Positions 1-7,024 of a stretch of DNA of 14,686 bases are shown here, one piece after another. Source of the DNA: Flavobacteriaceae bacterium UBA3159 (lineage in GTDB: Bacteria; Bacteroidota; Bacteroidia; Flavobacteriales; Flavobacteriaceae); contig DEYL01000033.1 of NCBI GenBank assembly GCA_002364535.1, positions 43,987 to 58,672 on the forward strand, written 5' to 3'. The stretch's first letter is position 1, and the number at the start of each line of letters is the position of its first letter. Below the pieces are notes generated by a model, which searched no databases, was not told where the DNA came from, and worked only from the letters and a program-made list of their open reading frames with translations. Made by a program: the position numbers and the translations under genes.

Positions 1-20
1 AAAGTAAAGTAAAGTAAAGT
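1..20. repeat. AAAGT pentanucleotide tandem repeat (partial)
   Basis: Four perfect copies of the 5-bp unit AAAGT begin at the first base of the window; a fifth unit starts (AAAT) and then breaks down. The array may continue leftwards beyond the window. Bases 21-129, between it and the end of lptB, hold no gene I can support. A 5-bp unit does not preserve reading frame, so a coding role is unlikely; length variation by replication slippage is possible. Confidence 0.75.
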
Positions 21-129
21 AAATCAGTCGATACTCACCCGGCTTAATATTCTATCTGTATAAAGTTGTTAAAAGGATTTATAAAGCAATTGATGAATTT
101 GTGATGGGTAAAAAACCCCACAACATTAA

Positions 130-870
130 TCAAAATTTAACTTTTTTCTTACGAAGTTCAAAGTTTTTACCCAGATAAACCTTTCGAACCATCTCATCTT
201 GAGCTAACTCTTCCGGTGTTCCAGCTTTAAGAATACTTCCCTCGAACATTAAAAAGGTTTTATCGGTAATGGCCAAGGTTTCCTGAACATTGTGGTCGGT
301 GATTAGAATACCAATATTTTTTTTCTTTAGGTGGGCGATAATTTTTTGAATGTCTTCGACAGCTACAGGATCAACCCCTGCAAAAGGTTCATCTAGCAAA
401 ACGAATTTAGGGTCGGTGGCCAGTGCTCTTGATATTTCAGTTCTTCTCCTTTCCCCACCAGATAGCAAATCACCCCTGCTTTTACGGATATGGGTCAAAC
501 CAAACTCTTCCAATAAAGCTTCCATTTTTTCTTTTTGTTGCTTTTTGGAAAGTTTGCTGAGTTGTAAAACACTCAAAATATTATCTTCTACACTTAGTTT
601 TCTAAATACGGAAGCTTCTTGAGCTAAGTAACCAATTCCGTTTTGTGCTCTTTTGAACATGGGGAAGGAGGTGATGTCGATATCGTTCAAAAGAATCCTA
701 CCGGCTTGGGGTTTGATCAAACCTACGATCATGTAAAAAGAAGTTGTTTTTCCTGCGCCATTGGGACCCAATAAACCTACAATTTCTCCTTGTTCAACAG
801 CGATGGAAATCCCCTTAACCACTTTTCTTCCCTTGTAGGACTTTTCAATATTTTCAGCACTTAATTTCAT
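130..870 (-). CDS. lptB: LPS export ABC transporter ATP-binding protein LptB
   Basis: This is the cytoplasmic ATPase of the LptB2FG transporter, which extracts lipopolysaccharide from the inner membrane and drives it along the Lpt bridge to the cell surface. The 246 residues are the usual length for LptB. Visible motifs in order are the Walker A GPNGAGKTT (residues 35-43), Q-loop Gln84, signature LSGGE (136-140) followed by the LptB-like RRR, Walker B LLDEP with catalytic Glu161, and switch His193 in TDH. The phrase FAGVDPVAVEDIQ after Walker B is characteristic of LptB. It is the last gene of a minus-strand operon: its ATG lies 3 nt after the tatC stop. No terminator with a T-tract is visible after its TGA stop. 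The partners lptF, lptG, lptC and lptA are not in this window. Identification is secure. Confidence 0.95.
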   Translation of the reverse strand: MKLSAENIEKSYKGRKVVKGISIAVEQGEIVGLLGPNGAGKTTSFYMIVGLIKPQAGRILLNDIDITSFPMFKRAQNGIGYLAQEASVFRKLSVEDNILSVLQLSKLSKKQQKEKMEALLEEFGLTHIRKSRGDLLSGGERRRTEISRALATDPKFVLLDEPFAGVDPVAVEDIQKIIAHLKKKNIGILITDHNVQETLAITDKTFLMFEGSILKAGTPEELAQDEMVRKVYLGKNFELRKKKVKF

Positions 871-873
871 TTT

Positions 874-1695
874 TCAAAGGAGGTTTTTTGCATTTTTTTC
901 AATTCGGCGGTATGTGAATTTTGAAATAAAGATACTCACTTCATATAATATCAATAGGGGGATACTCACAATGATCTGACTTACAATATCGGGAGGGGTG
1001 ATGATGGCAGATAAACTTAATACGATCACCAATGCAAATTTTCGATTTTTACTCAAAAATTTTGGTGTTACAATTCCCACTTTGGTGAGGAAGTAAATAA
1101 TAATGGGTAATTCAAAAATGAGTCCACTGGCTAAAACTGAAGCCCTCAACAGTCCAATATAACTGCTGAGATCAAAATCATTAAACACCTCGCCACTAAC
1201 GGTATAATTGCCTAAGAAGTTGATTGATAGGGGAGTAACCATGTAGTATCCAAAAAGTATTCCGATAAAGAAAAGTAGAGAAGAGATAAAGATAAAACCT
1301 CTTGCATTTTTTCGTTCGCTTTCATGTAGACCAGGACTTACAAACTTCCAAAATTCAAAGATCACATACGGAAATGCCACAATAAAACCCGCCAAAATGG
1401 AAGTCCACAGGTGGGCAGAAAATTGACCCGCTACGGTCCTGCTCTGGATTCTGAATGGCATTTCACTAATACAAAAACTATCCCCTTGCCCGAAAGATTC
1501 GGAAAGGTGACAAAACCATTTGTAGGTGGGGAAGTCAATTTTTTTAGGGCCAAAAATAATGGTATCAAATATAAAATCTTTGGCGATAAAAGCTGCCGAA
1601 GCCAATATTACAATGGCAAAACAAGATCGAATTAGATGCCACCGAAGCTCTTCTAAGTGGTCTAAAAAAGACATTTCATTAGGATTTCTATCCAT
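874..1695 (-). CDS. tatC: Sec-independent (twin-arginine) protein translocase TatC
   Basis: TatC is the polytopic membrane receptor that recognises twin-arginine signal peptides and, with TatA-type subunits, exports folded proteins. The family signature FLDHLEELR is at residues 10-18, with the conserved Glu near position 15. PYVIFEFWKFVSPGL (109-123), FELPI (194-198) and TPPD (233-236) are further conserved TatC motifs. About six hydrophobic segments can be seen (near 22-42, 97-117, 133-153, 180-205, 219-236 and 238-258). The first periplasmic loop (about 49-92) is long and holds two cysteines, Cys62 and Cys75, which could form a disulfide; this is inference. The start overlaps the kdsD end by 8 nt, suggesting translational coupling; Met8 is an alternative start. 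No tatA or tatB gene is in the window. Confidence 0.95.
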   Translation of the reverse strand: MDRNPNEMSFLDHLEELRWHLIRSCFAIVILASAAFIAKDFIFDTIIFGPKKIDFPTYKWFCHLSESFGQGDSFCISEMPFRIQSRTVAGQFSAHLWTSILAGFIVAFPYVIFEFWKFVSPGLHESERKNARGFIFISSLLFFIGILFGYYMVTPLSINFLGNYTVSGEVFNDFDLSSYIGLLRASVLASGLIFELPIIIYFLTKVGIVTPKFLSKNRKFALVIVLSLSAIITPPDIVSQIIVSIPLLILYEVSIFISKFTYRRIEKNAKNLL

Positions 1696-2659
1696 TTAGA
1701 CCCTCTTTAATAAAATCTAAAATATGAACAATACCTGTGTAGGTATTATCTTTATTATAAATAACCAAATGATTGATTTTTTTACTTCGCATTAATTTTA
1801 AAGCTTCAAATGCCAACAAATTTTCGTTAACGCTTATGGGGTTTTGTGTCATCACTTCAGCGGCTTTTAGTCCACTGATGTTTTCGTGTTTTCCCAAAAC
1901 CCTACGGATGTCACCGTCGGTAACTAATCCAAATATAATCCCATTTTCTACCACAACTGTAGCCCCTAGTCTTTTTTCTGAGATTTCATAAATCACTTCT
2001 TTAAGGGTCGAATCTTTAGAGACCTTTGGAATTTTGGAATCGGCGATTAAATCAACTACTTTGAGGTGCAACTTTTTCCCCAAACTTCCTGAAGGATGAA
2101 TTTGAGCAAAATCTTGGGCTTGAAAATCATTGAGTTCCATCAAACACATTGCCAGCGCATCTCCCAATACCATTTGCACCGTGGTACTGGAAGTGGGAGC
2201 TAGGTTGTGCGGGCAAGCCTCTTGAGCAACTGGAGTATAAAGCAGGTGGTCGGATTGCTTTCCCAAAAAAGATTCAGCGTTGGCAGTCATTCCTATAAGC
2301 GTGTTGCCATTATTTTTTAAAAAGGGTATCAGATCTTTTATTTCTTGTGAATTTCCACTTTTAGAAATTCCTATAACTACATCTCTCTTTTGAACCATTC
2401 CCAAATCGCCATGGGTTGCGTCAGCAGCGTGAAGATAAAATGAAGGAGTGCCTGTCGAGCTTAAAGTCGCAGCAATCTTCATGGCAATGATACCGCTTTT
2501 ACCAACTCCAGTGACCACAACTTTTCCTTTGGATTGATGAATCAATTGAACGATTTGATCGAAATGGGGATCAATGGACTCCCCCAATGATTTTAAAGAT
2601 TGGGTTTCAAGACGAATGGTGTTACGAGCAATTTCGGTAACGGTTGAGGTTTCGCTCAA
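1688..2659 (-). CDS. kdsD: D-arabinose 5-phosphate isomerase (KdsD/KpsF/GutQ family)
   Basis: This enzyme interconverts D-ribulose 5-phosphate and D-arabinose 5-phosphate, the first committed step to Kdo, the inner-core sugar of LPS. Residues about 35-180 form a sugar isomerase (SIS) domain with TGVGKSG (50-56), HAADATHGDLGM (77-88), ISKSGNS (98-104) and the EACPHNLAPTSSTT stretch (147-160). HPSGSLGK follows at 188-195. Two CBS domains fill the rest (about 203-258 and 268-320). The 323 residues match the family's usual length. The start is a TTG at 2657-2659: no ATG or GTG lies between it and the upstream in-frame stop, and the next internal Met is residue 60, inside the SIS domain. It heads the operon with tatC and lptB, linking Kdo supply to LPS export. 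It diverges from recQ. Confidence 0.93.
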   Translation of the reverse strand: MSETSTVTEIARNTIRLETQSLKSLGESIDPHFDQIVQLIHQSKGKVVVTGVGKSGIIAMKIAATLSSTGTPSFYLHAADATHGDLGMVQKRDVVIGISKSGNSQEIKDLIPFLKNNGNTLIGMTANAESFLGKQSDHLLYTPVAQEACPHNLAPTSSTTVQMVLGDALAMCLMELNDFQAQDFAQIHPSGSLGKKLHLKVVDLIADSKIPKVSKDSTLKEVIYEISEKRLGATVVVENGIIFGLVTDGDIRRVLGKHENISGLKAAEVMTQNPISVNENLLAFEALKLMRSKKINHLVIYNKDNTYTGIVHILDFIKEGLNG

Positions 2660-2701
2660 TTTGTGATTTTTGATTAGTTTTTTTTTGCTAAAAGACTTAT
2701 A

Positions 2702-2713
2702 TTGTAATTACAA
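2702..2713. promoter_or_regulatory. 12-bp perfect palindrome in the kdsD/recQ divergent region
   Basis: TTGTAATTACAA is a perfect inverted repeat inside the 86-bp region between the two divergent starts. It overlaps the expected transcription start and the edge of the -7 box of kdsD. Its first TTG could serve as a -33 element for recQ, though the following A/T-rich match (TAATTTTT at 2721) is only partial. An operator role is inference from position and symmetry only. Confidence 0.35.
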
Positions 2714-2718
2714 ATTTA
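2711..2718 (-). promoter_or_regulatory. Candidate -7 element of the kdsD-tatC-lptB promoter
   Basis: On the minus strand the bases read TAAATTTG, a perfect match to the Bacteroidota -7 consensus TAnnTTTG. It would start transcription near 2705 and give a leader of about 45 nt before the TTG start. The -33 TTG is not evident at the right spacing (the bases there are T-rich), so the promoter call rests on the -7 box and position. Confidence 0.45.
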
Positions 2719-2745
2719 GCTAATTTTTAAAACTAAAACCACCCA

Positions 2746-4935
2746 TTGGAGAAACAAGAAGATTTAAAAAAATCTCTAAAACAATTCTTCGGTTTTTCGA
2801 ATTTCAAAGGTTTGCAAGAGCCAGTTATTGAAAATTTGCTCTCTGGCAATGATACTTTTGTCATTATGCCTACAGGAGGTGGAAAATCCATGTGTTATCA
2901 GTTGCCTGCACTGATTTGTAAGGGTACAGCACTTGTGGTCTCTCCTCTAATAGCATTAATGAAAAATCAAGTTGACACCGTCAGAGGTATCTCTGCTGAC
3001 GATGGCATTGCTCATGTTTTAAATTCCTCTCAAAGTAAAACCGAGACAATTCGGGTCAAGCAAGATCTTATTAATGGAGTGACCAAATTACTTTTTGTAG
3101 CCCCTGAGTCGCTGGCCAGAAAGAACACCATTGATTTTTTTAAAACCTTAAAAATTTCTTTTTTAGCAGTAGACGAAGCCCATTGCATCTCTGAGTGGGG
3201 ACATGATTTTAGACCCGAATACAGGAATCTGAGAATTATTTTGGATCAAATCGGGCAGAAAATTCCCATTATTGCCTTGACGGCAACAGCCACCCCAAAA
3301 GTTCAAGAGGATATTCTGAAAAATTTAAAAATTACCGATGCAAAGTTGTTCAAGTCTTCTTTTAATCGGCCTAATTTGTATTATGAAGTAAGGTCTAAAA
3401 CGGATAAGGTTGAAACCGATATCATTAAGTTTGTAAAAAGTAATATTGGTAAATCCGGAATTGTCTATTGCCTTTCCAGAAAGCGGGTAGAGGAATTGGC
3501 AAAGGTATTGCAGGTCAATGGCATAAATGCTTTGCCGTATCACGCGGGCTTGGACTCTAAGACGCGAGTACGCAATCAAGACATGTTCCTCAAGGAAGAT
3601 TGCGAAGTGATTGTCGCCACCATTGCCTTTGGGATGGGGATCGACAAACCCGATGTCAGGTTTGTGATTCACCACGACATTCCAAAAAGTATAGAGAGCT
3701 ATTATCAAGAAACCGGAAGGGCCGGTAGAGATGGGGGAGAAGGGCACTGCTTGGCTTTTTATTCCTATAAAGATATCGAGAAATTGGAAAAATTTATGTC
3801 CGGAAAACTGGTGGCAGAACAGGAAGTCGGATTTGCTCTTCTCAATGAAATGGTGGCCTATGCAGAAACCTCCATTTCGAGGAGAAAATTCATACTACAC
3901 TATTTTGGAGAGGAATTCGATTCCGAAAAAGGAGAAGGGGCACATATGGATGATAACATGCGTTTTCCCAAATCCAAAAGTGAGGCTGGAAATGAATTAA
4001 AGATTTTGATTCAAACCATATCGAATACCAAGCAGAAATACAAGTCAAAAGAAATTGTCAAAACTCTGGTCGGTGCCAAAAATGCATTAATACTATCGCA
4101 CAGAACACACGAAAAAACTTTTTTTGGAATTGGAAAAGACAAGAATCCTAAATTCTGGATGGCATTGCTGAGACAGGCGTTGATTGGAGGTTATTTCAGT
4201 AAGGAGATAGAAACCTATGGGATCATCAAGCTCACTCCAAAAGCGCTGTCTTTTTTAGATCAACCCGGTTCTTTTTTAATTACCGCCGACCACGACTATG
4301 AATCCAAAGACCCCAATGTGGTGGTCAATAAATCTCTAGGAAGCACTGACAAAGTGTTGATTGATTTGTTACGCTCACTGAGAAAACAAGTGGCCCAGGA
4401 AGAAGATGTTCCCCCTTTTGCTGTTTTTCAGGAATACTCACTAGAGGATATGGCACTCAAATATCCGATCAGTCTGCAAGAACTCAATCAAATCAATGGA
4501 GTAGGAGAGGGTAAAGCCAAACGTTATGGGTCAAAATTTGTTGAACTCATCAAAAAATACGTAGATGAAAATCAAATCATTCGTCCCGATGATCTAATCA
4601 TTAAAAGCACTGGCGCCAATTCAGCCTTAAAGCTGTATTTGATTCAAAGCATAGACCGAAAGTTGTCACTAGATGACATTGCCTCTGCCAAGGGAATGGA
4701 TATGATTAAGTTGATTACTGAAATGGAGACCATTGTTTTTTCTGGCACAAAACTCAATATTGATTACTGGATCAATGATATTTTTGACGATGATCAAATT
4801 AAAGAATTAACCGATTATTTTATGGAAGCAGATTCCGACGATTTGCATTTGGCCTCGTATGAGTTCGATGGAGATTACGAGGACCAGGATTTACGTCTTT
4901 TTCGACTGAAATTTATTAGTGAGGTTGGAAATTAA
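2746..4935 (+). CDS. recQ: ATP-dependent DNA helicase RecQ
   Basis: RecQ is a 3'-5' DNA helicase that acts in recombination and stalled-fork repair. The aromatic/Gln motif 0 region FGFSNFKGLQEPVIE is at residues 15-29, Walker A PTGGGKS at 42-48, DEAH at 143-146 followed by CISEWGHDFRP, and motif VI QETGRAGRDG at 321-330. A winged-helix RQC region follows, then an HRDC-like domain (about 535-605) and a further C-terminal helical region with an acidic tail. At 729 residues it is roughly 120 longer than E. coli RecQ. The usual zinc-binding cysteines are missing: the segment 371-405 aligns with the zinc subdomain but has Ser at the CRR position and a Cys-free GEGAHMDDNM instead of a C-x2-C-x2-C cluster. 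The start is a TTG at 2746; an in-frame stop sits 12 nt upstream and the next Met is residue 41, at Walker A. Confidence 0.95.
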   Translation: MEKQEDLKKSLKQFFGFSNFKGLQEPVIENLLSGNDTFVIMPTGGGKSMCYQLPALICKGTALVVSPLIALMKNQVDTVRGISADDGIAHVLNSSQSKTETIRVKQDLINGVTKLLFVAPESLARKNTIDFFKTLKISFLAVDEAHCISEWGHDFRPEYRNLRIILDQIGQKIPIIALTATATPKVQEDILKNLKITDAKLFKSSFNRPNLYYEVRSKTDKVETDIIKFVKSNIGKSGIVYCLSRKRVEELAKVLQVNGINALPYHAGLDSKTRVRNQDMFLKEDCEVIVATIAFGMGIDKPDVRFVIHHDIPKSIESYYQETGRAGRDGGEGHCLAFYSYKDIEKLEKFMSGKLVAEQEVGFALLNEMVAYAETSISRRKFILHYFGEEFDSEKGEGAHMDDNMRFPKSKSEAGNELKILIQTISNTKQKYKSKEIVKTLVGAKNALILSHRTHEKTFFGIGKDKNPKFWMALLRQALIGGYFSKEIETYGIIKLTPKALSFLDQPGSFLITADHDYESKDPNVVVNKSLGSTDKVLIDLLRSLRKQVAQEEDVPPFAVFQEYSLEDMALKYPISLQELNQINGVGEGKAKRYGSKFVELIKKYVDENQIIRPDDLIIKSTGANSALKLYLIQSIDRKLSLDDIASAKGMDMIKLITEMETIVFSGTKLNIDYWINDIFDDDQIKELTDYFMEADSDDLHLASYEFDGDYEDQDLRLFRLKFISEVGN

Positions 4936-4966
4936 TCCAAATCAACTCATTTCTTTCAACTATTAC

Positions 4967-4974
4967 TATCTTCG
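4967..4974 (+). promoter_or_regulatory. Candidate -7 element for the cyclophilin-FKBP gene
   Basis: TATCTTCG matches TAnnTTTG at seven of eight positions and is followed by C, as is common in flavobacterial promoters. Transcription would start near 4980, about 15 nt before the ATG. No TTG is found at the proper -33 distance, so support is moderate. Confidence 0.4.
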
Positions 4975-4995
4975 CAAAAATTAAAAACATATATC

Positions 4996-5925
4996 ATGCA
5001 GGAGGGAATTTATGCCCATTTCAAAACTGAAAAAGGAAATATCAAAGTCCAATTGACCTTTAACAGAACACCGGGTACGGTAGGGAATTTTGTTGGTCTT
5101 GTTGAAGGAGCAATAGAAAACAAGGTGAGTCCCAAAGGAACCCCCTTTTACGATGGTCTGAAGTTCCACCGTGTGATCGCAGATTTTATGATTCAAGGGG
5201 GGTGTCCCCATGGAACAGGCTTGGGCGGCCCAGGATACCAGTTTGATGACGAAATTCATTCGGAGCTTAAGCACGATCAACCGGGCACTTTATCGATGGC
5301 CAATGCTGGCCCCGGTACCAACGGAAGCCAATTTTTTATCACCCATACCGCCACCCCTTGGTTGGACGGTAAGCACACTGTTTTTGGACACTTGGTGGAA
5401 GGTCAAGAGGTTGTAGATGCCATCGCACAAGATGATACAATTCAAAACATTACCATTGAACGTGTCGGTACGGATGCCCAGGCTTGGGATGCTGCTGCTG
5501 CTTTCGATATTTTTGTCAATGAAAAAAAAGATCGAATCAAAGCGGCGTTAGAAGCTGCAAGTCCAGCATCGGAGGAATTGACCAGTGGTATGGATCAAAC
5601 CTCCAGTGGACTTTTCTATCAAATTACCCGCCAAGGGTCTGGAGATCACCCACCAAAAGGGAGAAATGTTTCAGTACACTATAGAGGAATGCTGCTCGAT
5701 GGAACCGTTTTTGACTCATCCTACCAACGCAATGAGCCCATTGTATTTCCACTGGGTCAAGGTCAGGTAATCAAAGGATGGGATGAGGGGATCGCTTTAC
5801 TCAAAAAAGGATCTGCGGCAAAGCTAGTCATCCCCAGTGAGTTGGCCTATGGATCCAGAGGAGCAGGCGGTGTTATTCCTCCCGACGCTACATTGATCTT
5901 TGAAGTAGAATTGGTCGATTTTTAG
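4996..5925 (+). CDS. Dual-domain peptidyl-prolyl isomerase: cyclophilin-FKBP fusion
   Basis: Two unrelated prolyl isomerase folds are joined in one 309-residue chain. Residues about 1-160 are a cyclophilin: FHRVIADFMIQGG (57-69, with active-site-type Arg59, Phe64 and Gln67), the MANAGPGTNGSQFFI stretch (101-115), and LDGKHTVFG (123-131). Residues about 200-309 are an FKBP domain: HYRGMLLDGTVFDSS (228-242, with Tyr229, Phe239, Asp240), VIKGWDEG (258-265, Trp262), AYGSRG (284-289) and IPPDATLIFEVEL (294-306). An Ala-rich, charged linker joins them. There is no signal peptide, so it is probably cytoplasmic, assisting folding. Cyclophilin-FKBP fusions are known in some bacteria, including flavobacteria, so the fusion is not an assembly artefact. 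It ends tail to tail with the redoxin gene, stops overlapping. Confidence 0.93.
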   Translation: MQEGIYAHFKTEKGNIKVQLTFNRTPGTVGNFVGLVEGAIENKVSPKGTPFYDGLKFHRVIADFMIQGGCPHGTGLGGPGYQFDDEIHSELKHDQPGTLSMANAGPGTNGSQFFITHTATPWLDGKHTVFGHLVEGQEVVDAIAQDDTIQNITIERVGTDAQAWDAAAAFDIFVNEKKDRIKAALEAASPASEELTSGMDQTSSGLFYQITRQGSGDHPPKGRNVSVHYRGMLLDGTVFDSSYQRNEPIVFPLGQGQVIKGWDEGIALLKKGSAAKLVIPSELAYGSRGAGGVIPPDATLIFEVELVDF

Positions 5926-6506
5926 ATAGAAAACCTTTTGGGCTCGTTTCCCGCTTTCCATTTGATGCCACAACCCATGCTAGGAATCTGTTTAGTTTTC
6001 TGAGCCATGCCCTCAGACAACTTTTTGCAGGCCTCCATCAAATCTTGTCCGGTAACGGGGTTGTCATTTTTGGGACGAGCATCGTCGAAACGACCGCGGT
6101 AAACAAGCTTTAAGTCTTCATCAAAAAGATAAAAATCAGGTGTACAAGCCGCTTCATAAGCTAGGGCAACTTCTTGGGTGGGGTCGAATAGATAGGGGAA
6201 GCCAAAGGATTTCTCAGTAGCCAGCTTCTTCATAAGATCCGGACGATCGTCAGTATAATTTTCTATATCATTACTGCATATGGCCAAGGTATTAATTCCC
6301 CAAGCTTTGATTTCATGGCTCACTTCTACAATCTTGTCAACCAGATGCAATACATAAGGACAATGGTTACACATAAATATAACCAATGTACCCTTTACCC
6401 CTTTGACTTGGTCTAAGGTAATCAGGCTTTGATCGACACCGTTGGTAAGAGAAAAATGTGGTGCTTTCGTATTTAATGGAAGCATATAGGATTCAGTTCT
6501 TGCCAT
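5922..6506 (-). CDS. Thioredoxin-like / peroxiredoxin-like (AhpC/TSA superfamily) protein
   Basis: This 194-residue protein has a thioredoxin fold of the redoxin type. The N-terminal APHFSLTNG (15-23) is the usual peroxiredoxin-like start. The active-site region is FMCNHCPYV (44-52), giving a CxxC pair Cys46 and Cys49. CTPDFYLFD (121-129) supplies the cis-proline loop, and YRGRFDD (136-142) is typical of this subfamily. Extra cysteines are at 121, 160 and 179, the last in a C-terminal CGIKWK motif also typical of the group. No signal peptide is present, so it is probably cytosolic. The substrate is not known; a thiol peroxidase or disulfide reductase role is inference. Met8 is an alternative start. 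Its stop overlaps that of the convergent cyclophilin-FKBP gene. Confidence 0.85.
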   Translation of the reverse strand: MARTESYMLPLNTKAPHFSLTNGVDQSLITLDQVKGVKGTLVIFMCNHCPYVLHLVDKIVEVSHEIKAWGINTLAICSNDIENYTDDRPDLMKKLATEKSFGFPYLFDPTQEVALAYEAACTPDFYLFDEDLKLVYRGRFDDARPKNDNPVTGQDLMEACKKLSEGMAQKTKQIPSMGCGIKWKAGNEPKRFSI

Positions 6507-6524
6507 TTGATTACTTTTTGGGCA

Positions 6525-6532
6525 CTAATCTA
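6525..6532 (-). promoter_or_regulatory. Weak candidate -7 element for the redoxin gene
   Basis: On the minus strand the bases read TAGATTAG, seven of eight matches to TAnnTTTG. A TTG lies upstream with a 23-bp spacer, at the long end of what is accepted. It sits in the 83-bp gap between the PUR gene and the redoxin gene, which otherwise contains nothing recognisable. Confidence 0.25.
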
Positions 6533-6589
6533 ATTAAAATCTAAAGCCTGTAAAACAATCGATGATGGAAAATTTAGATTTATTCGGAC

Positions 6590-6958
6590 TTATATGTCCT
6601 CAAAGTTGAGATCAGTGAAGTTGTTCCCAAAAACTCCAGCTGAATCTAAATTTTTATCCTTATTGTAATTTTTTTGATGCCTATCACTGATAACTTCCTC
6701 TCCTCTTTCTTTGATGATGAAGTCAACCATTTCAGCTAGAATTGTACTGAAGTCAGTAAAATCCTCTTTGTAGAGATAGATTTTGTGTTTTTTATAGTGG
6801 AACGTTCCATCATCATTGGTAAATTTTTTACTTTCAGTAATGGTCAAGTAATAATCACTGGCCTTGGTCTCACGCACGTCGAAAAAATAAGTTCTTCTCC
6901 CTGCCCTTAGAACTTTGGAAAATATCTCTTCCTGCTCCTTTTCATTGTTGTTATACAT
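6590..6958 (-). CDS. PUR-alpha-like nucleic-acid-binding protein (DUF3276)
   Basis: The 122-residue protein matches the DUF3276 / bacterial PUR family, single-stranded DNA/RNA-binding proteins widespread in Bacteroidota and also found in spirochaetes. The hallmark segment is VLRAGRRTYFFDVRETKASDYYLTI (about residues 16-40), followed by TESKKF and a second strand set around HKIYLYKEDF (58-67). The C-terminal part, from about 90, is polar and looks disordered, ending in FGNNFTDLNFEDI. One PUR repeat per chain implies that it works as a dimer (family knowledge). Its target is unknown. It is downstream of, and on the same strand as, the ABC exporter, with a 66-bp AT-rich gap. Confidence 0.85.
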   Translation of the reverse strand: MYNNNEKEQEEIFSKVLRAGRRTYFFDVRETKASDYYLTITESKKFTNDDGTFHYKKHKIYLYKEDFTDFSTILAEMVDFIIKERGEEVISDRHQKNYNKDKNLDSAGVFGNNFTDLNFEDI

Positions 6959-7024
6959 TGAACTTTTGTTTAAATTAATTCAGATAATATTTCAAAAATC
7001 ATAAAAAATATTAAACAAAACAAA

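Noticed and set aside
105..121. GGGT/ACCC hairpin downstream of lptB as an intrinsic terminator
   Set aside because: The stem is only about four base pairs around an A-rich loop, and neither strand has a T-run after it.
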